Shown here in pieces: positions 1-11,410 of a DNA stretch of 64,000 nucleotides (positions are counted from its first letter, which is position 1; each line of letters opens with the position of its first letter). The DNA comes from Undaria pinnatifida. Lineage: Eukaryota; Sar; Phaeophyceae; Laminariales; Alariaceae. Under the pieces are notes generated by a model. That model saw only the letters and a list, made by a program, of their open reading frames with translations. It had not been told where the DNA came from and made no database searches. The stretch covers positions 15,765,210 through 15,829,209 of the forward strand of contig JABAKD010000030.1 in the NCBI GenBank assembly GCA_012845835.1. Direction: 5' to 3'. The translations under genes were made by a program, and so were the position numbers.

Positions 1-1470
1 CGAGAAAAGGTCGGTAGTCACACCAAATGTTAGACCCGGTTGGCATGAACATTGCGACTCTGCTGCACGAAAGCAACAAGGAGCGGCGTTGTCAAGATTT
101 GTGATAAGTTTAACTCACAGACTGGTTCAAATTAAAGTCCCGAAATTTATTCCCCGGATATTTTCACGCCGTTTCTTGGATTCAGACCGTGAAATTTTGC
201 ACACGTCTTCTATGTGCCGTTCGTTGCGAAGCTGTCACATACATGTCGTTGTTGTTTTGCTAGAGTTTTCCTCTGTTGAGTGTTGTTGAGAATTTGGACT
301 ACCTTAGACCAACCATTGTCGGAAAAAAAAAAGAAAAAGCCACGAGGGTCAGGCCTCGGGATGAGCATGCAGAACACGTGCGTGCAAATTTTCAGAGTCT
401 GTCTCTCAAAAAGGCGTGGACATTTTGACTTAAACGTGAGTTTGATAATTATTTTCATTCAAACGATTTAGTTTTGGTGCAGGATCCAGTTTTGCGATAG
501 ATTCTGATTTATTTTGAACATAGGCAGGTCAAACGTTTGATTTTTTGAGCGAAAAATTCTACAGACATGCCTTGGAGTACCTCTAATCGGTTCGTGCAAG
601 ATGAGGCGCAACCTTCTTTTTCTCCCCCGTTCGGAAAAAACCTGCATATAATTGAAAACATCACACGTCTGATATTGGTAGATACGAGTTTCGCTTCTAG
701 AGACAGCCCGCGGCCGTTTTAAAAAATTGGCCATGTCACCCTCTTCCATTTGTCATGGGGGCCAGTATGATACCGATTATTCACCCTTTATTTGATCAAA
801 TATCGCGAGCGGTGTTGCTTTTAACGTGATCCAGCCTGTACTTGTTGATATGTCCTATCTGAACGATGTCTCGCTTGTATTGCAGCTATCGCATAGGTGG
901 ACATTTACGCGACAGAAGGACATCGGGTCAATTGCAGAAGGGCCACGCGTTTTTGCTTTTACAAACCTGGCATATGTGATGTGGTGTAATCTACAGTAAC
1001 TTTGTATCCCTACATTTCCTTCTCGGTGTAAGGTTACTTCTACAGACTGATTCTACGATAGCCCCCCCCCGAAAAAATCGATTTTCTTTAACCGACGTTT
1101 CATGACTGCTCGACAAGAGGAAGGATGCTCTGAAAAGTACGTCTCCGTGTATTTCCTTGTTTGCGAAGGACGATCGACCGATGGAGTCGGGGTGGCGAAG
1201 GGCACCGAATTTCAGGAGACACGGCCGGGAGCTTGTTTCCAAACCGGCGATTTCGTTACAGAAAAGTTGGGGGGGGATGGCTACCGTAGAACGACTGTAC
1301 ATACATGTACGTATGTGTCGAAGGCGATCGGCGATATAGACTTCGAAGACACTAACAATTGGTGATTTGCACTCTGAGGGTTGTCTTGCGAGCTGGAGTA
1401 TATCGACCTACACATACTTCAGTGATAGTAAAAGGCGGCCAGTCCCTTCCCTTGCATCTACTGGTGTAGA
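1..1470. other. No gene recognised
   Basis: The stretch is of mixed composition and carries only short open frames of about 100 codons or fewer on both strands. None of their translations shows a family motif that I recognise. No repeat family of this window reaches into it. Confidence 0.5.
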
Positions 1471-1947
1471 AAAAATCACGTTTTTCCAGTTTCTCCGGTA
1501 CATCTGTTCCCAGGATTGTCGATTATGCTAGCACGATCATACGACAGGACCAGTTGAGCCTTTGGACGTAAGGTGCTCTGAGGAGCTCGGACCGAGCATG
1601 ATTGTCGACTGCAGCGGAATTTGAGGAGGCTACAGTCGAAACGGAGGGGAACCAATATGCTGGGAAGGCTACTTAGTCTCTGAGGACCACAAGGTCGAGG
1701 CCCAACGTTTAACTGACAAGCGCATGGCTTGGTTTGCTGCACTGCAAGTACAGAAATAATCTTGCCAAGACAATCCTCCGCGGAGAGGAGCCGCCGCGGA
1801 ATGGACAGACGCCCAAGGGAACACTGCATTCTCGACGACTCAGGATTTCCTATAGGGAGTTATCCTAGATGTTGTCAGGCAGTTGAAATGGCAGCGAAAG
1901 CAAGGAGCAGCAAGAAGAGCCAATTGAAATAATAGCTTCAGTAGTAA

Positions 1948-2484
1948 ATAGCGTGGATACCGGAGGAAAAACGACTGGAGGAAACTAACGCTAACCAACC
2001 CGAGTCAGAAAGGTTGGAGGAGGACGTAAAAGCGGGAGAACCAGAAACGCCATCGCAAACGCCAGAGCCGCTGCCGCCGCAGCAGTCGGTGGCAGCGCAG
2101 CCGCTGGCCATCCTGTCGCCACCGGAGGAAGTTGTCGGAGATGAGCACGAAGAGGTGATGGTATCCAAGCACATGGTGGTTGAGATTGGACGAGTGATGG
2201 CGTGTGATGAGGGGAAAGAGATGATGGAGTATATGCAGATGGACAAGGTGAAATGGCCACTTCAGCAGCAGCTGCAGCAACAGCAGCCACAGCTACCTGG
2301 TGCTACCGCTCCGGACCCGGGGCCACCCCCAAGGTCAGATGAACATGAGAGGCAGGAGAGCGATAGAAAGCGAGAAGGCATTGACACGGGTTGGTCCTTC
2401 AGCACCTTCGGGGGTTGGGGGCACGAGACGCATGGCCGGCGCCTTACCCGTCCGCGGCGAACACGTGTACGCAGAAAGGGGTGA
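1948..2484 (+). CDS. Candidate exon, Glu/Gln/Pro-rich protein of unknown function
   Basis: I do not recognise this protein. The frame is open from just after a TAA at 1945 to a TGA at 2482-2484 and has no ATG near its beginning, so it would be an internal or 3' exon. An AG preceded by a TTC-rich stretch lies near 1940. The translation starts with charged Glu/Lys/Arg-rich sequence, continues through a Pro/Thr/Gln-rich part and a run of glutamines (2263-2290), and ends in a basic tail (RRLTRPRRTRVRRKG). The frame just upstream (1729-1932) also reads like protein and could be an earlier exon. Antisense frames in the same place are open too, so coding status is uncertain. Confidence 0.3.
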   Translation: MAWIPEEKRLEETNANQPESERLEEDVKAGEPETPSQTPEPLPPQQSVAAQPLAILSPPEEVVGDEHEEVMVSKHMVVEIGRVMACDEGKEMMEYMQMDKVKWPLQQQLQQQQPQLPGATAPDPGPPPRSDEHERQESDRKREGIDTGWSFSTFGGWGHETHGRRLTRPRRTRVRRKG

Positions 2485-3027
2485 CCTGCTACGAGCTTCG
2501 AGATCGAAAGGCACGTATTTTTTTCAATAATACAGCAATAGTAGTGTCAAAACATGCTTATTAGTCGAATGGGGATATGCTGCAGCTAGTATAATGAGCG
2601 ATATATAGTTATTTCAGTGTTTTGCTTGACACAGCGCTTACGTGAGGTAGGGTCAGTCGAATGATGTTATACTACAACTTGTATACTTGGCGATTGATTC
2701 TTTGCGATCCAGGCGTAACTAGAAACCGAAACGCTGGACGTTTATAGGGGTGGGCGATTGTTAATAATAGTGATGTTTGCTATTGCCGAGCATATGATAG
2801 CGCTCACCTGCAATATCCGAATTTTCTGTCGTATATAATATAAATTGGCACTGTGGTTCATTTTCAATCAACCGTTTTACCTCAGTTCCAACGAATAACG
2901 ACAAAATGGTTACCGCCGAAAACATGACTTTTGACCCTTGTCGTTGAAAAATATCATGACAATGTTTGGTTATTAGTGGTCTACACTATAGATAGACTGT
3001 ACACCTCTTGAGGGGACGTGGTGGTAT
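2485..3027. other. No feature recognised
   Basis: AT-richer sequence with many stop codons in all frames. I see no gene, repeat family member or structured element. Confidence 0.5.
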
Positions 3028-3626
3028 ATGCTGCAATTCCCACCCACCCCCGCCCCCAACGCCCCCTCCTTTCCCACCACCCGCACCATTACCGAGATCT
3101 AGAACCACGCGTATAGCAAACCCCTACATCTATGCAACCTAAAGTCCACCCCCCCCGACCCTCGCCCCCCCCCCGGCACATTTCCCACCCCCTCCCCCAC
3201 AAGAAGGATTTAGAGTTTCCACGCACAAATTGACCTTCCCCACCCGTCCCGCCCCCCCCCTTCCCCCCTCCCGCCCCCCTTTTGATCAAAATCAGGCCCC
3301 CACGTCCTTAAAAACTCCGCCCTCCCCTCACCGGTTATTCGAAACACGGTAATCACTTGATAAACTGATGCATTTCCCTCCACAGCTGTCAGATTTTGTC
3401 CCCCTCAGAAACGGGTTTTATAGTTTCCGCGCACAGACTGCCTAACATCACCCTGTTGACCCTGATAGCTACACTGTAGTTGCAAGGGGAATCGCCGACC
3501 TATATCCTTAATGAGGACACACAACCCGTAATACGCACGATCGGAGTATCCCACACAGCTTGCCAAGATGAGTTTCGACAAAATGTTCGATCTCACATCT
3601 GGAGTGTAGATAATTTGTTATAATAT
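3028..3626 (+). repeat. M-family repeat, copy 1 (truncated)
   Basis: The copy begins inside module D (CTGCAATTCCCACC), passes through module C near 3090-3130 and a C-rich linker, then module B near 3340-3430, and ends in module A with the usual TTATAATAT terminus near 3620. The leader and outer modules are missing, so it is truncated on the side away from A. The closest relatives here are copies 2 and 13. Confidence 0.75.
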
Positions 3627-3984
3627 GCATCCGCACTTCATTCTTTTTTTGCAACGAAGAAGGGTGATGGATAGGGTGGTGGCGTTTTTGACACACGACC
3701 GAATTTTAACCCTGCCTGGTGTTACGCGTGCATTAATACATTCCAGGCATGTTAATCGTTGTTTATTGGCGTATTCCCTATGCAATAGTGGAAAATAGGA
3801 TTGTGTTCACCCCCCCTCCCCCCTAATGCCGTACAAAACCGAGTGATCAGGGGGGAAAGGTAGATAGATTTAAGGCTTATACTACCAACAGGTGATTGCA
3901 CGTCATGTGCGAACGAACGCACAGCAGTAGTATACGAGCAAAATATTTGTTGTTTTTGGGAGCGTTTGACCAACGGTGGTCATG

Positions 3985-4175
3985 GGGCCGCAGGAAAAAA
4001 TTTGGGTCTCATTGGGTGCGTTATGGGATCCCGCGGTCAGAATATTACAGTCCTACTTTAATGCGATGGGACGGGCCCACTCGGGTTGTATGTGGGATGG
4101 GGATGGGACGGAAAGCTGGGACGCCTTTCATCAATGGGGACCACATGAGAATTCACAAAAACCGAGATCGGATGG
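3985..4175. repeat. GGGATGGGA-type G-rich degenerate repeat
   Basis: The plus strand repeats GGGATGGGAC and GGGACGGG motifs at irregular spacing. The same motif family is seen at 10170-10430 and, on the complementary strand, at 34050-34310. A 157-codon open frame across it is a by-product of the biased composition. Confidence 0.45.
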
Positions 4176-4563
4176 GATGGGACGAGACTAATGTTTCACA
4201 AGGTGGGGGGACGCCGCTGAGGCTGTGTCATTGGCAATGTGGGATTGTACGTGAAATATCCAGTACGGGACCACACGTCCCCAACAACCAACTCGGAACG
4301 AGAAGCAAACCATGTACGGTAAATATTTGCACATTGTGGGCGTATTCTGCAGTCTCCAACGAACGATGAAAGGCTGCACCAAGCAAAATGCACCATGCCC
4401 CCAAACCTAGCCACCCAACCCCAAACCCAAAACAAGCAAGTAGACGAGAAATGTGAACTGGAGAAACAAAGTTTTCAAAACGCAAACCCGTAGTGTAACA
4501 AAAAAAAAAAAAGTGAACACCGACGGAGTGCCCCGGCAGACAAAGCTTTTCATGTTGATGTTG

Positions 4564-7389
4564 CTACGAAATTGAAATACGCCAAACATTCGTGAGACCG
4601 GCCGCAGTGTCCTTGGCGTTCACTTCTGCTTCTCTGCTCGGTTCTTGCTCATCCTTCAAAGCATCCAGATCCGCCAACACCTTGCCTAGCATGGAGATAA
4701 GGCGCTTGTGGAGCCTAATGAAACTGGCCTTCTCAACCTTGCTGGTGATGATTTGGCACGGAGGTCGCTCAACGTCAGCTTAAGGGCGGAAAAGTTCCTT
4801 TTCGCTTGGCAGCTGGTGGAATCAACACCAAGGTACAACCGCGCTACTAAACCAACATGCGGCCTGCGGGCCGGGACGACAACGTTCTCCGACTTGTCGA
4901 GCCCATCGACGGCTCGTGGCTGCCAGTACTCTGGGACAGTGAAAGGCGGATCGTCGTCTATGAGAGCTTCCTCCTTCATGTACTCCCCATACTCCCGTAG
5001 TGCGGCATATTCTCGAGTCTCGCGGACAGCAGAGCTGGCGGTTTCCGTCGGGACGATCTTCGCGCTCTTAGCTTTGCGCTCTTAGCCCGTCTTATCTTTG
5101 CCCGCCCACACTGCTCAGGGACTGGCGTCACTGTCGTCTCAGCGCCTGCCGGCGTCGAGTCACCGCACCGCGGCCTCCTTCTCCAGCTCCTCTGCCGGTA
5201 CCCTGTTCCTCACTCTGCTCCTTCGTGTACCCAAGGAAGTAGCTGAAGCTCTCCTTGACGTCAGCGGCCACTTGTGGTTCAAGCTCCGGACCCCCGCTCT
5301 GGCACACGTTCAGGAAGCAGGTTTTGAAGCGGGGAGCGAGCCCGAGGTTGATCCTTTCGGGCGTTTCCGTCGCAGAGCTAAGCTTCCTTTTGAACATGCC
5401 CGCCGCCAGTACTGTCAGCAGTGTCCGCGTGACCGGTTGAAGCTGGATCATTGGCAGTGATGGTTTCGCGCCGTCACAGGGATCCAGGCATCGAATGTCC
5501 TGTCCTTCCTCGGTGACCAAGTCGTGCTGGGTGGAGAAGTCGTTGATGGACTAGGCGACGAATCCACGACGACCCCCCTGGACCTTTAACGCCGCCGAAG
5601 CGGCCTCGTCGACGACGCTCGTCACCTGCTGCACCGCTTGCCATTCCATTGCGAACAAAGCACGCTGGCTCTCGCACCGGTCGAAGTACTCGACCAGAGG
5701 TTTGCGGAACCTGAGCATCCGAGCAAACATGGCATGCAGCGACGCCCACCTGAAGCCATTTGAACAAGCGACGCACCATGTGGGCCAATAGGGTTGGAAA
5801 ACGAGTCAGTGCTTGCACGCTCATGAAACTCGCTGGGGGGGGGTAGTGCACGACAGTCTGCGTGTCTTCGAAAGGGTGCCCCGGATTCGAAAGACCTGTG
5901 TGAAGAACAATGTTTAGGCCGAACAAACACGATGGCTCACATCCGCAACAGCGAACCTCTGCCAGAAAGAAAATATTAAAGCAAGCACGAGTAGTTCGGG
6001 AAAGTTTCTTGGGATGTTTGCTCCCCTTTCCCTATCACCAATAGGTACGACATTTTAATATTTACGAATTTGACCTTGGGCGCGGTACGTCAGCAGGTCG
6101 AGTTGGTGACGCTCCGAAAGCGAATGCAACTCGCCGCACAAAATACGGCACTTTTCGCAACTGCGCACCATTAGCGCCAACCTCTTACCTTGTGTCGTTG
6201 CGGCGCATGACGTCCAACAGTGTGCAGACCTCTTCAAGTTCCTCTTGGACGTTCTTGAATTCGTTGCAAACACTGTGGCTCAGGAGCCCTACCATCGCGG
6301 TCGATATCGTCACAAGGTCATAGTATATAGGCCGAACGGTTCTTGCACGTTCCGCTGCTGTTGGTCTTGAAAGCCTCGGCGATGCTCGTTGACCACTGCA
6401 CCCCCGAGTTCAGTCGGTGCCCAGTGCAGATCAACGTGTCAACACCCATGTTCCGAAACGGGTTGATCATGTTGTTCCCATGGTCGACGGTATCAGCGAT
6501 GTGGATGCTCGATGGCTCGCAGTGCTCGGCTCCCACGATATCCCGGAAAATCATCAACGGAAACCTGTTCAAGCACGAAGAGCAAGTGTGGGGTGAGCAT
6601 GGATGTTACCGCTCTGTCCACTCTGGAGTCCACTTCATTTTTTTCGCCGAGTGCTCATGTCACAAACAGCACCCAATGTTACACGCCGAGATGTCAGCGG
6701 TTTACCTGCACCCTCGGTCAATTCGTTGCTGGAACAGAGAACTAATGGAATATTGCAGCGTAAAAATAAAAAACATAAACTCTCACCTGTCGAAGCCACG
6801 GCTCGATCTCGGCTGCACCATTCCTTCCGGGCAACTCTTTCGTGCAAAACGCCACTCGCTCCATTCCGCTGAAATCCGGTGGAACCCAGGGGAAGCTCAC
6901 GGTGTAGTACTCGATGTTGTTCGTGCTGGTTGCGTCGCACTGGATGCTTATCCAGGGGCCGTTCCACGCCAACGCCTGGACGGAATCATACTGTTCGGTG
7001 AGCCGCGCCGTCATGGCGGCACGCACATCCGCTCAAAGGCTGTCAAGATGGCCTTCGAGCGTTGTATTGTGCAGCTCCTTCTCCATGTACGCCGGCGAAA
7101 AACCTCCGAGGTACCAGCAAAACGCGGGAGTGTTGATCATGCTGAAAGGCCGGAAGTTGACAGCGCACATGGCAACGTAGCGCCGGTTCTGCTCCTCTTG
7201 CTGATTCTTGCGAAGCTTCTTGGTCATGAAGTTGTCCATCGGCCCTTCGCCTTTGCTCGGTTGCGCTTCCCGAACTGCGGGTGATCCATACAAGACGGGG
7301 AGGCGGGAGAAGGGGTGGAAAACGAGAGAGTCAATACGTACAGGGAACGTGGTCAGCAGGGGCTTTGATACCAAGTAGATCCCAAGCAC
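4564..7389 (-). pseudogene. hAT-superfamily transposase, decayed, intron-containing
   Basis: The gene reads on the minus strand. Fragments in order from the 5' side are these. At 7389-7036 there is an N-terminal region containing VNFRPFSMINTPAF. At 7032-6787 there is ISIQCDATSTNNIEYYTVS followed by FCTKELPGRN, as in the RNase H-like core of hAT enzymes. At 6564-6320 there is VDTLICTGHRLNS. At 6290-6189 there is a Glu-rich helical segment. At 5900-5130 there is the distal core. At 4979-4700 there is the C-terminal dimerisation region (LYLGVDSTSCQAKRNFSALK, then LTLSDLRAK). The last codon is a TAG at 4564-4566. Good donor sites follow residues at 6787 (GTGAGA) and 6189 (GTAAGA), and an acceptor CAG lies at 6565-6567, so introns are likely. 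An in-frame TGA at 7033-7035 and a frameshift near 4730 indicate decay. The family is established knowledge; the exon joins are inference. Confidence 0.75.
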
Positions 7390-7621
7390 AGTGTGTGCTG
7401 GGCTTTCATGAAGGGAGTCAATGTAAACATATTAAAGTATGAAATATACAAAATAAAATATCCGAAACGTTGCGTTTTGTACTAAGGCCAGCGGTAGTGT
7501 CCAAGATCCGGTTAAAAAATGCAAGTTGCAGGGGGTTGTTGCACACACTCGAACTGCATAAATCACAATTGATTATCAAAATCAAGATAAAATACAAATT
7601 AGAAGGTGCTACCTTCCGTAC

Positions 7622-8239
7622 ATATTATATCGTTTCAGAGCCGTCCATGCCGCTGCTGCAATTCCAACGCACCCCCGTCCCCAACGCCCCCTCCTTCACC
7701 CACCATCCGCACCATCGCCTAGACCTAGCACCACGCGTATAACCAACCCCTACATCTATGCGACCTAACGCCCTCCCCCCCCGCCCCCGCCCCCCCCCCC
7801 GCCACATCCCCCACAAGAAATATTTATTGTTTCCACGGCACAAATAGACCTGCCCCACCCGTCCCCTCCCCCCCCTCCCCCCCTCCCGCCCCCCTTTTGA
7901 TCAAAATCAGGCCCCCACGTCCTTAAAAACTCCGCCCTCCCCTCACCGGTTATTCGAAACACGGTAATCACTTGATAAACTGATGCATTTCCTTCCACAG
8001 CTGTCAGATTTTGTCCCCCTCAGAAACGGGTTATATAGTTTCCGCGCACAGACTGCCCAACATCACCCTGTTGACCCTGATAGCTACACTGTAGTTGCAA
8101 GGGGAGTCGCCGACCTATATCCTTAATGAGGACACACAACTCGTAGTACGCCCGATCGGAGTATCACACACAGCTTGCAAAGATGAGTTTCGACAAAATA
8201 TTCGATCTCACAGCTGGAGTGTATTTTCATTTTTATAAT
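7622..8239 (+). repeat. M-family repeat, copy 2
   Basis: The copy starts in module D (CAGAGCCGTCCATGCCGCTG), continues through module C (near 7715-7770), a C-rich linker, module B and module A, and ends at the centre of a palindrome. It lies in the gap between the BED exon and the rest of the hAT gene. Confidence 0.8.
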
Positions 8240-8283
8240 TTATAAAAATGAAAATACACTCCAGCTGTGAGATCGAATATTTT
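8195..8283. repeat. Perfect palindrome, 43-nt arms with a 3-nt spacer
   Basis: The arms are 8195-8237 and 8241-8283, and the spacer is ATT. The palindrome is made by two M-family A ends meeting head to head. The right arm is followed by a second, nearly identical A-end start (8287-8333), a local duplication of about 46 bp. Confidence 0.9.
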
Positions 8284-8690
8284 ATTTATAAAAATGAAAA
8301 TACACTCCAGCTATGAGATCGAATATTTTGTCGAAACTCATCTTTGCAAGCTGTGTGTGATACTCCGATCGGGCGTACTACGAGTTGTGTGTCCTCATTA
8401 AGGATATAGGTCGGCGACTCCCCTTGCAACTACAGTGTAGCTATCAGGGTCAACAGGGTGATGTTGGGCAGTCTGTGCGCGGAAACTATAAAAACCCGTT
8501 TTTGAGCGGGACCCAATCTGACAGCTGTGGAGGGAAATGCATCCGTTTATCAAGTGAATCCTGTAAGTCGAATAACCGGTGAGGGGGGGGCGGAGTTTTG
8601 AAGGACGTGGGGGCCTGGTTTTGACCAAAAGCGAGCGGGGTTGGAGGGGGGAGGGAAAGGGGGGGGGGGGGCGGTATATCTGGTAAATAC
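8240..8690 (-). repeat. M-family repeat, copy 3 (inverted partner of copy 2)
   Basis: The A module (8241-8460) is followed by module B (8470-8590) and a G-rich stretch. The sequence is the approximate reverse complement of the last 430 bp of copy 2, so copies 2 and 3 can fold into a long hairpin. The outer end lies near 8690. Confidence 0.8.
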
Positions 8691-8869
8691 ATGTGAGTGG
8701 AAAGGCTCACAACAAAAAACAAGAATTAAAAATGGGGGAAGTTCGTTTTGTTCTTTCTTGGATTTCTCGTCTGCTTTCCAAAAACCAACGAACCTGAACC
8801 CAAGCACCATCTGAACAAATCACTCAGCACACCACAGCTAACGCAGGCAATCCTGCAATAGCCCCCTCT

Positions 8870-9281
8870 TACCTTGGCTAAACCTCGCCGCCTTCTTCTT
8901 TCTGCCGATGATGCTGTGTGAGCTCTGATTCATTTTTATCGGCGCGAATGTGAGGATGGCTCGTTTTGAAGTGGTTCCACAAGGTTTTCGTCCCTCCGCT
9001 GGAGATGCTCTTGCTGGGGTGAGCTCTGACGTGCTGCATCAAGGGGCCGCAGGTTACCTTGCGTTATGGAAGCGTGTCCACCGCGGGAGGCGTTCTTGAA
9101 CCATGCACTTGACGTTCTCGCCGGCCGCCGTTGGTGGCGTGAACTCCACTACATGCTTCCAAATCCCTGAGGTCTGCCTGCGTCTCCCTTTCCCAGCACC
9201 GACCAGTTGTACAGCAAGAAGACCGCCCATCTGCAACGTATCTGACTGTGCCGATGCAGGCTGAGCTCGCTGTGGTGGCAC
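8870..9281 (-). pseudogene. BED-type zinc finger exon(s), probably the 5' part of the hAT transposase
   Basis: On the minus strand a frame reads SGIWKHVVEFTPPTAAGENV and then KCMV. After a GTAACC donor-like sequence near 9057, another frame reads SGGTKTLWNHFKTSHPHI with the paired histidines expected at the end of a BED finger. BED fingers normally sit at the N-terminus of hAT transposases, and this piece lies upstream of the 7389-4564 fragments on the same strand. A second donor-like site (AAGGTAAGAG) is near 8873, preceded by an in-frame TAG. The 7622-8690 repeat pair separates it from the rest. The N-terminal start is not identified; the open frame begins with GTG. Confidence 0.6.
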
Positions 9282-9607
9282 AGGCTAAGCAGCAGAGCCG
9301 CCGCCGGCGGTAGGGTCCGCCATGGGGCTGTGTGTTTGTTTCCCTGCTGCCTGTCCGCAGTGCGGATGAACACCAGAGATTTCCTTTTTTTTTTCGCACA
9401 CTTCTACTTTCCAGATTCTGGACAAGCCGTGGTCACAGGTGTCGTCCCTTCTCCCCCCCGGTTCTTGCCTTCAATTTGTATCGCGCATAAGGTTCAGCAC
9501 TCCCACTGCTCGTCGATTTTTCATCGAGAGTTGCTAACTCACGGTCTCGCGCTTTCCGCAAGTCAACTTGTGCACATAAAAAAGTCCCAACGAATTTATA
9601 CGAGTAT

Positions 9608-9690
9608 GCACTCGGCGGGGCTCGAACTCACGAAACTGACCTATACCAGGCTCGAGATTATTAACCTGATACGCCACCGGGGCGACCGGC
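9608..9690 (-). repeat. tRNA-like sequence, probable SINE head
   Basis: The minus strand begins GCCGGTCGCCCCGGTGG and, about 60 nt on, contains GAGTTCGAGCC, close to a pol III B box. The head resembles the heads at 13791 and 20026, which start with a related CCCCGGTGG block. I could not fold a convincing cloverleaf, so I call it tRNA-derived and not a tRNA gene. Confidence 0.4.
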
Positions 9691-9797
9691 TACATATATT
9701 GCCAGGTATAAATATTCGAATATATAGTCTAGACTAAACGTATAGACTACATTGTGAATACTCCGTACAGTACATGATATCCCCCGAAGAAGATTCT

Positions 9798-10088
9798 ATT
9801 ATAAAAAATTAAAATACACTCCAACTGTGAGATCGAATATTTTGTCGAAACTCATCTTTGCAAGCTGTGTGTGATACTCCAATCGCGCGTATTACGGGTT
9901 ATGTGTCCTCATTAAGGATATAGGTCGGCGACTCCCCTTACAACTACAGTGTAGCTATCAGGGTCAACAGGGTGATGTTAGTCAGTCTGTGCGCGGAAAC
10001 TATAAAACCTGTTTCTGAGGGAGACAGATTCTGACAGCTGTGGAGGGAAATGTATCCGTTTTCAAGCGAATCCTGTAAGTCGAAGAAT
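9798..10088 (-). repeat. M-family repeat, copy 4 (short)
   Basis: Only module A and the first part of module B are present, from ATTATAAAAAATTAAAATAC at the left to CTGTAAGTCGAAG at the right. It is a severely truncated copy. Confidence 0.75.
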
Positions 10089-10164
10089 GTTCTATTGTAC
10101 TTTTAAAGACTCTTCTTGTGTGTGTCCTGAACGCTGCAGAACATTCTATGCTCTATTTGGATTG

Positions 10165-10435
10165 GTAAGTCTCGCGCCAAGAATTCCCATGGGACGGGAG
10201 TAGCTGCGTTGACAGCGGGGTTGGGACGGGAGTATCTGTGCCAATACTACTGGGATATGAAGCAGGTTGGACGGGAGCGGATATTTATTCCGTTATTATG
10301 TGGGAGTATGCGGTGTAGCAATTGGCGATGGGATAGGAGGGGGATGGGCTAGGCAGCACAAATATCACTGTCCGGTCCATCCCATCCCATCCCATCCCCG
10401 TCCCACATGCACTCCCGTCCCATTCAATCCCACGA
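10165..10435. repeat. GGGACGGGA/CCCATCCC degenerate repeat
   Basis: The left part carries GGGACGGGAG motifs and the right part (10375-10420) carries CCCATCCCATCCC, so the two halves are roughly inverted. It belongs with the G-rich stretch at 3985-4175. No coding content is evident. Confidence 0.45.
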
Positions 10436-11116
10436 CCACCTTTGCGTTTGACAAGGAATTTGAGATTTTTATCCTTGAGCTGGCGGGGCGGAAAGAGATA
10501 TCGGTCGTCCACGTGATATGTTCTTTTCAGCTCGCGGATATACCGCGGGACATCACCACCGCGGTAGTCTTGCGATGAACTCCTGGTGATATGAATGGGA
10601 GGTCGAGCTGGCAGGATGCTTGATTTATTTGAACAGGTAGAGTAGGTAGGTATGATGAATGCTGGCTTCTATCGTTAGTTGAAAGAGCTCATGTCCTAAT
10701 CAAAGTGTTCTGTAATAATACCAATGCGTGTTGAGAGCTTAGTATGGACTAACCAGAGCGGAATTGGTTGCACAAAATATGGCTTGACTCCGGAGTGGGG
10801 GTGTTTGACTCCGGAGTGGAAGAGCTATATCTTAGCTTATATTTTGGGTCACGAAATGGTAGTTGAAGGCGAAGCTCTTACATTTTTTTTGTATTTGAGG
10901 ATGGTATTTTTTTTTAGTTTGCATTAATCTAAGTTCGAATGAGCATCATCATGACAGTTGCCACTAGCAGGAGGGAGGGAGGTAACATTCACCATGTCAT
11001 GTATGCTCGTATCAATGTCCGAGAATCAAACTCGGGTCTGCGTTGATACCAATAGTTATACTACTCTTCATTTTGCCTGAGGCATGTTGAGAACGAGAGT
11101 ATCTACCGCCACAACT

Positions 11117-11400
11117 TTGCTTGATCGAAGATTTGGAAGTACATAAATTTGGGGGAACAATATCAATTGTTTTTTTAGTATTGTACAAGGAAATTTTATA
11201 ACTGGTAATTTCATCTTGATTTCAGGGTTGAATTGTGCTTGATCGAAGATTTGGAAGTAAGTATAAAAATTCGGGGGAACAATATATATATATATATATA
11301 TATATATTTTAGTATCGTATAAGGATATTTGATACCTGGTATTTTCATCTTGATTTCAGCATTAAATTTTGCTAGATCAAAGGCTCGGGAGAATAATAAT
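11117..11400. repeat. Tandem duplication of about 117-134 bp with a TA run
   Basis: The block starting GCTTGATCGAAGATTTGGAAG at about 11121 recurs at about 11238 and, more diverged, at about 11372. Each block ends with TTTCATCTTGATTTCAG. The second unit contains an (AT)n run at 11283-11308, and its GTAAGT and terminal CAG resemble intron ends. This may be chance. Confidence 0.6.
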
Positions 11401-11410
11401 TTGAGCAAAT

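Noticed and set aside
3896-4369. A 157-codon plus-strand gene
   Set aside because: It spans the GGGATGGGA patch and shows Trp/Gly-rich composition expected from that bias. Three minus frames are open over the adjoining part.
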